From Malus domestica (lineage: Eukaryota > Streptophyta > Magnoliopsida > Rosales > Rosaceae): a DNA stretch of 64,000 nt. Every line of letters starts with the position of its first letter. Positions within the stretch are counted from its first letter, which is position 1. A program made the translations under genes and the position numbers. This document shows positions 14,966 to 26,239 of the stretch, piece by piece. The notes under the pieces are model-generated. The model was given only the letters and a program-made list of their open reading frames with translations, did not search any database and had not been told where the DNA came from. Location: positions 33,906,001-33,970,000 of the forward strand of contig NC_091667.1 in the NCBI RefSeq assembly GCF_042453785.1. The letters run 5' to 3'.

Positions 14966-15260
14966 AAATGGGTGACCCCAAGCCAAGTAGGCTTCCTGCT
15001 TTGTGAATGTCGGGAGAACGTCTATTTCCAAGGAAATACAGTGAAAGAATTGCATTTGGATTTACATAATTTGATTATCTGATTCAACATATGGAATTAA
15101 TTGAACATAAACAGAATTTGATTATTTTCTTCTTTCTAAACTGGTGTATCTTGGCAACAAAAAAAAAAACCATAACCTTCATGAGCGAGATCGAATAACA
15201 AATCGGTGCAACTCAACGAGATGAATTAGAAATTTCTTAATCCGTTCCTGATAACCCCAA

Positions 15261-16363
15261 CTAGTTTAGAATCATGAAATTGTTGTCTGCATGGATTATG
15301 GAGACCCAAAGAACAACAGTGGCAACAGCAATTATCAAGGCAATAGGTGTCCATTTCAACGCAATAACCTGCTCAAAAAAATAACATTGGATCAATGATG
15401 CAAAGAAATTAATTCGTTTAGAACATAATCTTTCCATTAAGTATGAGTTTCGAGTAAATGTTAAAATGTACCTCGAGGAGTGGTGAACACCAAATAGATG
15501 AAACAGCTTGAGGAGGAGGAGGAAGCAATGGTCTTTCCAATAGATCTGTAAATTCAAGAATTTGGAACAAAAGAGGGAAGCAAATGATTTGTCCATGACA
15601 CCTTAACGATGAATGCAGCGATAAATATGAAGCGTAATTTTACCTGAATGTCTCCGTCTCTCTATGATTTCTGAAAGATTTTCAGTAGCAATGTCTAAAT
15701 CATGTTTCCGGTTAGCATTAAGCTTCGACAGATTAACCTGTGTTCTTGTATCAATGTATTGTTTTCTAATTTTCCCAATGACACCATCTGTGACAGAACT
15801 TATTTGGGGTGGGATTAATGACGAAATTATAATTGGTTCTGCCTTCTAGTTATTAGAGATTGGTTGATATCGAATTCTATAACGAGGTGATGAGAATTAC
15901 CGAATTTGACGAAGGAGTATGGTCTTGTGATTTTGTTAATGAGGTTACTGTCGAACTTTTCAAATTCCTTCTGCAAATCTTGAAGGTAATGGAAAGCTAG
16001 TTTTCTTGGATACGAAGATTCGCACAACGCGATGAATGCAATTCCCTTCTCCACCAAGTAACTACATTTTAGCAAAGATTAAGTGAACAAAACACCTGGT
16101 GGTGATGAAGTCTATTCAAAAATGGAAAAAGAAAGAAAACTGAAAAACAGAGAAGAAGAAGAAGAAGGATACTTGAAGCAGTGATGATCGACACGAATGG
16201 TCATCCTGGAAGGAGGCAAGGCTCCTCTGGAGATTTCTTTGAATATGAACTCTCCTTGTTGCTTGTAAAACGAAGAGTTTTCGTGCTCTTCATTCATATA
16301 AGACGGTCCTTTGGCAAGACAAAGTCCATCACTTACCCTTCCAACAATTGTTAGCTTTACCAT
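15261..16363 (-). CDS. SEC22-like longin protein with truncated SNARE motif
   Basis: Five exons fit: 16363-16173, 16061-15901, 15787-15644, 15545-15472 and 15368-15261, giving 225 aa. The N-terminal longin domain is clear (MVKLTIVGRVSDG, YKQQGEFIFKEISRG, SSYPRKLAFHYLQDLQKEFE, RPYSFVKFDG) and leads into the SEC22-typical DTRTQVNLSKLN. A C-terminal tail anchor follows (IALKWTPIALIIAVATVVLW). Canonical SEC22 is the R-SNARE of ER-Golgi vesicle fusion. Here only about the first half of the SNARE helix is present (to EIIERRRHSDLL); the second half is replaced by a proline-rich stretch (ERPLLPPPPQAV) before the anchor. It may thus act as a longin regulator rather than a fusogen, like the unrelated phytolongins. 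It corresponds by position to the SNARE-like gene At5g52270. Length equals normal SEC22, so this is replacement rather than plain deletion. Confidence 0.85.
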
Positions 16364-17113
16364 ATCTAGCTAGTAGGGGAAGGAAGTTAGGGTATTTTAC
16401 TTATAGAGGGATGAGAGGGGAAGGCAATGGAAAGAAATAACTTGGACATCAAGTTATTCCTTGGGGGTCATGGAATTGGAAGCTACGGAGATATTCTTTT
16501 CGTTTCCCCACTTCCTTTTCCAATGGAAAAGAAGAAATTTGAAGTTACATGCATGCGTATCACATGAACAATAATTGTCATCAAGATTCCACATTTGAAC
16601 ATTCATGATTCTCAAATTTATGAAATATTAACAATCAAATGTTGCGGAATGCCTCATCATGATTACACTTACCAACACTTATCAATCACCTTTATTATTA
16701 GAAAACGCCCACCAAGATAACATACTACAATTGAGATGTCTCGTATTTCAAACCAATTATGCACTTTCGTATTGAAAAATTAAAACACATGACAGTGCAT
16801 GATAGGGTTGTGATACTATTATACTATTATACTACCATCGTCACATCGTTTGTACAGGCTAGGCTTTTTCTATCATTGAGCAGATATGTAGAAACACAAA
16901 ATTGCTCGCTCCTTTTTGGTTTTCTCCTGCACAAATTGTTCTTTAAACCAAAAATATAAGGAAACAGAAGTTGTTTTTACAAACACACACACACACACAC
17001 ACACAATAAGTAACAATGACCCCATTATGTGAAGAAGAAACAAACACATCTAAAAAAACAAATGTACTCCAAACCAACCAAATACTCAATCGGACCTTAA
17101 TATTAAGTTTAGC
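16364..17113. other. Spacer upstream of SEC22-like gene, with (AC)n
   Basis: Holds the putative SEC22-like promoter and the 3' flank of the remorin. An (AC)n microsatellite lies at 16983-17005. No gene is seen. Confidence 0.6.
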
Positions 17114-19027
17114 TTAAAAGCAACCGAGGAGCTTCTTAGGAGTTTTCCCTGTGGCACGGTATTTTGCAGCAGCTTCCTCCGCCTTGAGAAGATCTTCCCC
17201 GCGCTTGGCTTCAACCACCGCCCTCTTTTCTTCTGCAGCCTTGTGGATTAAAGCAATCTTGTTCTTCATCTGTTCCATGTACTCAGCCTTTTGCTTCTCC
17301 AATTTTTCCTGCTCATGCACAAAGTGAAAATGTCGGAACAGGAAACAAACAGAGAGTAAAAGACAAGACCTTTGCGTCTAGGAATCCAAGCAGATCATAC
17401 GAAGAAATGCGCATAATTGTTACCTCAATCTTTTTCAGCTCAGCCTCCACAATTGCCTTCCTGGTGTTTTCCCATGAACCGATGGCAGATAATTTCTTCT
17501 GAGCTCTGTTAGCGAGCACATACACTTTCAGTTCAGTATATCAAATGATATATAAAAAAAAAAAAAAAAAAACTTGATTCTTTATCAACGTATGAAACAC
17601 CATGCAGGTGTCGGTTAGGTTACCAGGGCACTGTGCCTACCCCATTGCCCCCACCTCCAAATGCCCTTCCCCGTAAATAATAGTAGTTTAGAATAGAATG
17701 TCGTCTTGTCAAGAAACATATCAGACACCATGATTACTCAATTAGGCTCAATACTGAAGAAAGCTCTTACTTATTCTGTGCCCTTGATTTCTCACTTTCT
17801 TCCCATGCTCTGATAAGTGACAGCCTTTTCTCTGTTGCAACTTTTGCTAGCACAGCATCTGAACAAGAAAACGATGATAGGAGGATAAGTTTAACCTAGT
17901 TGATTATAATGCGTACAAACAAGCAGGAATCAACGGACCTCATGATCAAACCCTAAACACTCACCGCGATTGATGGAACCCTCCTTACTTTTCTCTTCGG
18001 CAATAGGTTCCGAAGGCTCTGTGGGAGAAGAAGGAAAATGCAACTTTCAAAACATGACATGCAAAGGATAGAACATAACAAGTAAAAGCAACGGCAAGTT
18101 TGGTCGATCTAATGGAAGTATGGAGCTTTCTTACGTTGAGATTTTTATGACACCTTTTGATGAACATTTCGTTTTTATTTTAGAAGGAAATTTTGTAAGT
18201 TTGTAGCTAAATTAATAAGTTAAGGAAGCGAGAGTCCCAGAACAGCAGTTGAAATAATCAAAAGCAATTCGTTTAAATGATCATAAATCAAATTTCAATT
18301 GCTTAACTAATCAAAATTAAATATCGACGACAAACCAACACATAGCAATTAGATGTTGGAATCTAATGAAACTCCTGAATATGAAATATAATTCTGACCC
18401 AGGTTGACAAAAAAAAAAAAGATTATCAAAGAGAATTTCATAGAAACGAAAAGATGTTTACAACAAAAATACAGGGAAAAATTATGGGAAAAGAGAAAGA
18501 AATTCAGAACAATAAGAGAAACCAAAGCAAGACTAGAAGCAGGGCAGAATCAAACCAATAATAATTAGTCAGCAACCATGGGAAAAATTACATTAAAAGG
18601 AAAAAAAAGACAAATAGATTCTAAAAACTACAAACAGACACATGATCACTAGCATGCATATAGCAATCCCAACTCATATTAATAGTCTGAAATTTTCTTT
18701 TTCTCACCTACCAAACAGATTAAGTTATCAACTTCAACAAAACAACAAGAAAACATAATAAAGTGGAAAAGATTCAGAGAGAGAGAGAGAGAGAGGAGAG
18801 AGAAATATACTGTCAACAACAGTAGCAAGGGCTTTGGACTCATCAAGCTCAGCCTTGCTTTCAGGAGGAGGAGGTGGTGGAATTTCAGATTTGTCCTTGT
18901 GGGACACAGGGTCTTTTGGAGCTTCCACAAGCGGCTTCTCTTTCTCCGCCGGAGCCGTAATCGGAGCGGGTGGAGGATCCGAGGGTGACTCAGATTCTAG
19001 CTTCTTGGGTTCCTCTGCCTCTGCCAT
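17114..19027 (-). CDS. Remorin
   Basis: A plant-specific plasma-membrane nanodomain protein, peripheral on the cytosolic face, linked to plasmodesmata, virus spread and symbiosis signalling. Five exons (19027-18811, 18018-17965, 17858-17771, 17505-17424, 17308-17114) give 211 aa. The N-terminal half is disordered and Pro/Glu/Lys-rich (MAEAEEPKKLESESPSDPPP, IPPPPPPESKAE). The C-terminal remorin domain is a coiled coil: EKRLSLIRAWEESEKS, KKLSAIGSWENTRKAIVEAE, KLEKQKAEYMEQMKNKIALI, then KRGEDLLKAEEAAAKYRATG. It ends in KKLLGCF, the membrane-anchor peptide with a cysteine that is S-acylated in family members. Arrangement and length fit group 1 remorins such as StREM1.3. Its leader is tandemly duplicated together with the start codon. 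A compact remorin follows on the same strand at 21421-22468 with the same intron phases, so the two are tandem paralogues. Confidence 0.95.
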
Positions 19028-19262
19028 GTTGATTGCTAAAGTTGGTTCGAAAGTGGAAGAAACCTCGAAGTTTTCAAAGGGAAGTTCACTGTAGTCTTTA
19101 CAGTGAGAAGATTATAGAAGCAACGGAGGGGGAGAGAGAGAGAGTGCCTCTGCCATGTTGATTGCTAAAGTTGGTTCGAAGGTGGAAGAAACCTCGAAGT
19201 TTTCAAAGGGAAGTTCACTGTATTCTTTAGAGTGAGAAGACAATAGAAGCGACGGAGGGGGT
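19018..19262. repeat. 129-bp tandem duplication of remorin start and 5' leader
   Basis: Copy 1 (19018-19146) contains the remorin ATG and its leader; copy 2 (19147 to about 19262) repeats it with few differences, with the same cctctgccatgttgattgct word at the same place. Each copy is followed by a GA-rich run (19128-19145; 19263-19282). Few mismatches suggest a young event. Confidence 0.92.
19112..19156 (-). promoter_or_regulatory. Upstream ORF created by leader duplication (14 codons)
   Basis: The duplicated start codon at 19156 opens a short frame reading MAEALSLSPPPLLL and stopping at 19112, 84 bases before the remorin ATG. The sequence context around both ATGs (aatcaacATGGCAGAGGCA) is the same, so scanning ribosomes should see it as an equally good start if the transcript begins upstream of it. 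Whether transcription starts there is unknown. Confidence 0.6.
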
Positions 19263-21420
19263 GAGAGAGAAAGAGAGAGAGAGTTGGGATTGTATATGTT
19301 GTATGGTTGGAGTAAGGTAACTGATATTTCAAAGCACATTAGCTCATACTAGCTCATACAAGCTTAGTTGGATGGTAGGTACAAGTGGCTATTATGAGTT
19401 GGCATATATTTTTTTTTAGTAAGATAACAAAGTAATAGTCATTTCCTCATTTCGTTCATATATATTATAACACGTGTGAGATATTACTTTATCAAACATG
19501 AAATAACAAGAGAATTTGAAAAGTTAGGTATATGGAAACTAAGGAATGTAAGTTGAATTAACTACTCTCTTAGCTGATCTCATTCTTAATTTTGATTGAT
19601 TTGGTGTTTGTAAGCACAAAGAAATCAAGATTTTGAATGATTTCATTTCTTTTCATACTTATTCTAAATTAGTAACACTAAGTGCCGATGTGATTATCAC
19701 ATGAATCGAAAAATTAATAATTTAACAAGTTTAATCCACACGATGGAGAAATAGATTAACTTGTGAAAACAATAAAACAAAATGGATGTTATTATCAAGG
19801 AGAAAGCTATTGCTGGTGCTTAGCTTTTCCTAAGCATTGTTATACTTTTGCCGGAGTAACAAGGTACGTAGTGTGTTTTATTGTAAAAAATCCAAATCAA
19901 ATTGTTGCTTAAACATTGCGTGCATATGATTATTGTAGTTCATGTATACAAGAATTGTAAACGTTTTATATAAGTTAAGTGACTCCTAAATAATTTAATT
20001 TAACTTAATTTAATAGTCATTTTGGTCTAGAAGGAATTGAACGATTATGACCTTTGTCCAAAAATGGAAACAAAATTCACCCAATAATGCATGATGTTAA
20101 AATAGATTAAGTTAGATGAGTAAATGACGAATAGTGTAACTTGTAACTGTTTTTACGAGTAAATAACTTTCCGTTTGAATTCGACAATTCAATATAATGA
20201 TGAGCTTCCATATTTGCATAAGGACCTGGACAACTCGTGACAAAACAAACTACAACAAATGGCTTTGCCTTGGGTGGTTTGTAGTTTACTTCTAACTTGT
20301 AAGTTACGGCAAAGGCCAAGGGACCAGAGAGGTTGGCCTAGGGCGAATCCCTACAGTTGTATTGACAACTATTGGAAATGATAAACAACTATTTAACCCT
20401 AAGAAACCGAGACCAACATTTATGCAACTAGATGTTATTGCGACGTTCATAAGTCAATTATGCACTATAATCATCAATTGTTTGATTTGCCTTTAGAAAA
20501 TGAGTTGAGCTTATCCATTAAGGCAGTAAATAGGCCAAATTATAAGCTTAATACTTTTTTAGGAAAACTAATGAAAAAAACTTGAAAACTTTGAGTTTTA
20601 ATGATAATAACAAAATAAAGGGTAAAGTGAATAATACCAAGTTTGACTTTTTAGTGTAAAAAAATGGTTCTTCGTTAAAATGAACAGTACCACAAGCTTT
20701 TCATTAAAATTCTCTACTTTTTTTTGCCACAAAATTTTTTTGAGTTCCAAACACAACTCGGCAAAAGAGAAAGCAAAGTCTTGTTGGCAGGAATGAGATT
20801 CACTCTATATCTCTATGTTTGGAGTATGTGGATCAAGAGATTCGGACCATTCAAAAGAAAGAGAAAGAGATTCAAATTGTTCAAGTTTTTAAGTTTTTGT
20901 GAGGTGGACCAATGAAATGGGAATGGGATGCCGTATAATTGAAATTTAGTGATCCAAATTTCTCAATTTGCATACTGAAAACAAAAAGATTCAGCGAATC
21001 TCAATCCTTATTGGTAGTTGGAAAACGTTAAGGCACCAACTGCCACACCCTTCTGTTGACGTATTGACATCAGAAACAAACACTTGTTCCACTAGAAATA
21101 AATTTGTCGATCTCTGTAGTCTGTTCTGGAGTCCGGAGCTGTACATTAGAAGACTACATGTCGTAGTCGTGTGCTGTCCCTCTGAATGCTTACGTAGCTT
21201 AATTTCATTGGTTCTATTAGTTTATGGAAAACCGATTACATAGATTGAAAACAAATTAATGTTATTTATATTTAAAATAGTATAATTATTTGTATAATCC
21301 CACACTCAACTTCTCAAGTGAGGTAAATCCCTGTATGCCTCAATTTATTTATAATTTTTTAATTGCTAATCAACTAACAGTAATAAACATGCATGTAGAG
21401 AAAGAGAAAACGCGAAATCT
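19263..21420. other. Intergenic region between the two remorins
   Basis: AT-rich sequence without a credible coding frame. It holds the putative promoter of the upstream remorin and an inverted copy of a dispersed repeat (20560-20716). Nothing else is recognised. Confidence 0.5.
20560..20716 (-). repeat. Dispersed repeat, copy 2 (inverted)
   Basis: On the minus strand it reads like 13003-13093: gttcattttaacgaagaacc, then acactaaaaagtcaaacttg and tattattcactttaccc. A short mobile-element fragment; it shows that the family is present in both orientations here. Confidence 0.6.
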
Positions 21421-22468
21421 TTATTCGTCCACGCACATGCCAAAGCACTTGGTTGGCAAAGTATTGGCGTTACGAAATTTGTCAGCCTTCTTTTCAACAT
21501 TGAGATGTCCTTTATTGCGTTTTGCTTCAATTCTGACCTTACTGTCTTCTATGATCTTCGCGGAGTGAGCTTCTTTGTTCTTCAGCTTTTCCAGTTCCCT
21601 GTGTCTATGCTTCTCAACTTTTGTCTGCTCCATCATGCAAGCACAAGCTCATAGTTAACAACGATTAATGATAAACTAAGAAAAGAAAACATCTAAACGC
21701 TCGTTTGGAGGTGTTTCGTTAACTAAGTTTATGAAAAACACTTTTCAAGTGGTTATCCTCATAAGAAATTCCGGCCCTCCTAGAATCACTTTCGAACGGG
21801 ATCGAACTAAATAAATACAAAAACTACCTCAATCTTCTTCTCTTCTGCCTCCAGGTCTATTTGATCTGCGTTCTTTCTCTCCTCATTGATGGCCAGCCTT
21901 TTGTTAGCTCTATTCATCACCAATAGTTTATTTAGTAATTCAGCAACTTAATTATATACTATCTCAAATAATTGTATAATCATCTTATATAAGTATATTG
22001 TTTGACTTAATCCAGATTAATTAGATGAGAAATGAAAAAGCAGAGAGCTAATACTTGTTATCAACTTTGGTTTTTTGTTTCTCCTCCCATGTTTTTATGA
22101 AGGATAGAGTATCTTCCTTCTTCTTTTGTAAAAGCTCTGAAGAAGAAGAAAAATTTAAACAATTAAATGTGTGACAGATTAATATGTCCAATACACTATA
22201 ACCGATACGGTTATACATAAATGTATTAATGTCAGAGACTTTGATATAAAACTGAAAACCAATAACGTTTCAACCATATAACAATAGTGGCTAGGGACCG
22301 CATCCAAAGTATCTCTATTATCCATCTTTCAGTGTTGAAATATATTAACAATTTGTGTGTCGTATCTAATGCCTTCCTTCCTGACTAAATTGTTTTTCAA
22401 GAGCAAAAAATGATCTTGAAAACTAAATTTAAGAAATTTAAGAAAGCAGAAGAAATACCTTGAGCCAT
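21421..22468 (-). CDS. Compact remorin-domain protein
   Basis: Four exons (22468-22459, 22136-22055, 21909-21828, 21624-21421) give 125 aa that is almost only the remorin C-terminal domain: MAQELLQKKKEDTLSFIKTW, then ANKRLAINEERKNADQ, then EKHRHRELEKLKNKEAHSAK and FRNANTLPTKCFGMCVDE. Intron phases 1, 2 and 0 equal those of the neighbouring remorin, so it is a tandem paralogue that has lost the two N-terminal exons encoding the disordered tail. The C-terminal Cys residues (KCFGMC) could still be acylated. The first coding exon is only 10 bases. An in-frame ATG at 22639 would add a tail built from an (AT)n microsatellite (Tyr-Ile repeats); I regard that as untranslated. Pairing or membrane binding may differ from full remorins; expression is unproven. 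Confidence 0.8.
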
Positions 22469-22586
22469 CCGGACTCCCTTTGATGAATCCAAGTGGTAAT
22501 AAGATTTGATACTCTTCTCTAAACACTTGATCAGTGTAAGTTGCTCTCTTGTTGCTTGATTGTGAGAATGGTGAGCTACCTTGCCA

Positions 22587-22587
<1 letters not shown>

Positions 22588-22621
<34 letters not shown>
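22588..22621. repeat. (AT)n microsatellite upstream of compact remorin
   Basis: About 17 uninterrupted AT units lie some 120 bp before the compact remorin start codon, in its leader or core promoter. Confidence 0.95.
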
Positions 22622-22625
<4 letters not shown>

Positions 22626-22924
22626 CGTTGGTCTTCCATAATCCACCCAACAAATTAAAATACATAATTATGGTATTATTATGCTCATGGTCAAGTAATA
22701 AAATGCAACATGAATTTTAAGATTGCTCGAAATCTTGTCATTATATCCACATAAATTACACCACCCCACCTCTTCTTAATTAATAAAAATAAATAAATAG
22801 AAGGGCATGCCAATAATTAAGGATAAAAAAAGTGGTCGCAAGTCTTATTATGTATAGATAAATAGATACACGTAAAATGATTAAAGCCCCATGCTGCCAT
22901 GCACATGCTACAGTCCTTGTATCA

Positions 22925-25900
22925 TCAAATAGCAGAATAGCTGTTGTCATCTTCTACAGTAGGAGCTTCAGAAAGTACTGAGAATATAACGAAGACTCCG
23001 AACAGTACTGTGATGATTGCGGTGAAGTTGACGAGAAAGGCCTCCGTCCCAAATTTATCGAGTCCCGAGTTCTCGAGGAATGTGACCTTCTCTAAGAACC
23101 CTAATGAAGCATTGCCAACAGCTAGTAAGTACACGGTGATTCCAAACACCACATGCCATGGGATAGACTCGCTCCTCAGTGCAGGACTTCCTCCGGGGTA
23201 GAAGAAGGTCACAAACCCATATATCCACTGCATATTCGGATAAAAATGTCCAATTTTAGATGATTAGGAGAAGAGAATAACAAGTTAAAGTCTAAGCATA
23301 ACTGTTAGCGCATGTGGGTGACTATCAGTCGTTATGCATGTGAATCGTTCAATAGGATTCACATGCTTGCATTAACGACTAAAACCACTCACACGAGCGT
23401 GGACAATTGTCGAAAGTGAGCCTCGTAGTTCAATAGGATTCACATGCTTGCATTAACGACTAAAACCACTCACACGAGCGTGGACAATTGTCGAAAGTGA
23501 GCCTCGTAGTTGGGGTTAGGGATTACGTACCTGAATTCCATAGAGACAAATGACCCCGATTCCAATCCAAGAGTGCAAACTGTACAGATTGGCAATTCCA
23601 CTCTCGTTATGGTTCTTGAATGCAAGATAAATACCAATGATCCCAAGACCTAACGCGAGGGCATGAAGAACCAAGTGTATCACTTTCTTCACCTCTTTCC
23701 TGAAAGGCAGTGCTTTGTAACTAACAATGGCTGCAATTTTTGGTTTTACGAATGAAGGTTCGACAGTCAGACCAAGTGAAAAACTCAGTACGTAAAATTT
23801 ACAGCAAGATCTATCGTCAAGCTGCGAACATATTTTGTAAAAAAATCACATAGTATTTTATTACCTTCTCCTCCCAAGAAAATTAGGCCAAGGAACATGA
23901 GAACAGGATGGAGCTGCACCAGAAAATACAAGAAAATATTATCATTTCACCATCACGAATACCCAACAAATAAAATTTGGGCTTTGGCCCATTCAATTTT
24001 TTCTTTCTTTTGCCATAGTATTGGGCCGTTGGTTATTCCAAAACTTAGACTGTTTACCATCGATCATGGCCACACCAAACCCAACGGACCCACCAAACCC
24101 TAAACTTATAGTTTTGTCCTGCGAATATCCAATGAAGTAAATCCAGAAATAAATAATTGTATGGAAGAAAACCAGTCGTATAGAGGCAAATCACGTGACT
24201 TATTTCATTACTCCCAGGCTGCCCAAGTGACGATAGATTTTTTAATGTAACAGGCACACGAGATGGTACATCATGTGTCATTATACAAATGTTGGGATAT
24301 GTGTGTTAAAAAGTTAATAACTTAAAAAGTAAAATTTCTCACCACTTACATAAAAACACGTGGTGTATCATCTGTATTCCCGTCACAATCAAAAATTTCT
24401 CCTAAGTGACATCTAACCTAAGAATAAAACACAATTCTTTATGGGTGGCGCTAGACACAACACTTTTTACCCTCCACTCTTCTAATTTTCGAATCGAATG
24501 TATTGAAAAAATAAAAAATAGATATTAACATAATGTCCAAAGTAAAAAGTGTGTGAATAATACTATTATTTCCAAAACTAATTATAATAAAAGATTTTAA
24601 TTCTTTATGCACAATGAAATTGAAATAGAAAAAGACAAGAGTGTCCACTGTCCAGTGTCAAAAGCTGCGGATAAATCCAAGATTGGGGGTTACATACGTA
24701 ATTACGTGTACCAATGATATGAAGATTTAGATATTTCCAGAAGCAGATAGACACGTGAATTATTTGAGCTCTATATCACACCAAATTTGATGAGTATGTG
24801 AGTGTCCACAGAATGTCCACACGACATTTATTAATTTCTAGACCATTAATTCCAAGCACCAACCATTTTATGGAAGCTAGGTGCCATATACATGTTCTCA
24901 TGATTTACCCTAAAAACCCTAAAGTTAAATAGTTTTCTCATCAAATTTCAAAAATAATTCGTATTGTGGTTTTGAGACAGATGCTTAAGGTAAAAGGGCT
25001 GAGAAAGGCCTAAAAGAATTTGGAAAAATACTTGGAGTACTTAGAGTGAACGGAAGATTTTGCTCACAATCTAGCGCAAAAGCACGAAGAATTTATATAA
25101 CCAATCTCATTTAATAGGATAAGACTGTTGTTGATGCAACTCATATCGTGATTGATAGCATATAAACATGAACTACTCGAAAAAGATAATCATATTGGAA
25201 AGTAGCACTGTGTCGAGTCCATGCATGACATATTTTTGGTAAGAATGGTAGGTGAACTTGTGCAAGGTGCTTAGCTGTTTCTACAACTACAACCAAAATT
25301 AAGATCGACATGTAGAAAGAGTTGCACTTTAATCATGTCCTACACTGCCACTAAACTTAATTAGCATTTCACTAAACTCTTCTCCTTAGTGTTTTTTAAC
25401 TCCCAACTTTAACCAATGAAAAATATAAAAGAAATGTTAAAAAACTTCCTCGAAATGAGACATTTATGAATGATGTATTATCTTATTCTCGAATTAATAT
25501 TATAAAATATTATATTAAAAACATAAGATGACAGAAAACGTATAGACATACAGCCTTGGAGACTCTCTTGCCGTTTCTCAAAATATAAAAAAAGAAAAGA
25601 AAGAAAAAGCAGTCAAAGAAGGTGGGGTGGGTATTCAATTGCTTAAAATTATCGGGGAGCAGCGCCAATACCGGTTGTGAGGAATAGAAAAGGAAACAAA
25701 AGGAAAAAAAAGAATGGTATCCAATTCCATATCGATAAGAAGAGAACCAAGCCATATGCTATATAATTAAGGACATGCACAAACCCTTCTATCTTTCATA
25801 ACTATCTAAATTGTTTCAGAGAAACACGTACGCAAAATTTAGAGAACTGTTATTGACGCTACAAAAGACGGTATATCAATCGAGATTTGAGAACCAGATA

Positions 25901-26145
25901 ACTATAGAGTCAAATTAAGGCGCACATAGAGAAAATCAATACAAATTAAGAAGTTATTTCTACACCTAAGAAAACCCAGAAATGGAGAGAGAGAGACGTA
26001 CGTTGAAGATGAGGTTCTTGTTGGCAGCTTCCCATGCCAAGCCGCCTCTGAAATGAATGTTCCAAACCAACACCAAAACCAAGCCCACGATTCCGAGCGT
26101 GTGTACCACAAACGTCAACGGAAGCGCCGGTACCTTTAGCGCCAT
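22925..26145 (-). CDS. Cytochrome b561, transmembrane ascorbate ferrireductase
   Basis: A di-heme membrane protein passing electrons from cytosolic ascorbate across the tonoplast or another membrane to monodehydroascorbate or ferric iron. Four exons (26145-26002, 23913-23865, 23730-23531, 23227-22925) give 231 aa. Six hydrophobic helices are visible, among them FVVHTLGIVGLVLVLVW, HLVLHALALGLGIIGIYLA and FLVNFTAIITVLFGVFVIF. The four heme-ligand histidines of the family fit H50 (LHPVLM), H83 (KVIHLVLH), H117 (SLHSWIG) and H156 (IPWHVVFG). The lysine-rich loop before H83 (KEVKK) suits ascorbate binding on the cytosolic side. Intron 1 is about 2.1 kb and is AT-rich with no recognisable genes; intron 3 carries a perfect 81-bp tandem duplication. 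The closest known type is Arabidopsis ACYB-2 (At4g25570), whose genomic neighbours match too. Confidence 0.95.
23314..23394. repeat. Imperfect hairpin in cytochrome b561 intron 3
   Basis: The arm gtgggtgactatcagtcgtt followed by atgcatgtgaat pairs with attcacatgcttgcattaac followed by gactaaaaccactcac around a loop of about 11 bases. It resembles a small foldback element whose right arm was then caught in the 81-bp tandem duplication. Confidence 0.7.
23350..23511. repeat. Perfect 81-bp tandem duplication in intron
   Basis: Units 23350-23430 and 23431-23511 read identically, starting caataggattcacatgcttg and ending gtgagcctcgtagtt. Complete identity indicates a very recent duplication or a recently homogenised pair. 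Confidence 0.95.
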
Positions 26146-26152
26146 CTCTTTC

Positions 26153-26200
26153 TCTCTCTCTCCTCCTCCTCCTCCTCCTCCTCCCTCTTCTTCTTAACTC

Positions 26201-26239
<39 letters not shown>
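26153..26239. repeat. CT/CTC-rich low-complexity leader of cytochrome b561
   Basis: Runs of CT and CTC units directly before the start codon, read as GA/GAG on the coding strand. Such GA-rich leaders are common in plant 5' UTRs. The stretch probably covers the 5' UTR. Confidence 0.85.

Noticed and set aside
23314-23394. Intron hairpin as a microRNA precursor
   Set aside because: Pairing is uneven with several mismatches, and half of it is included in a tandem duplication; no support for processing.
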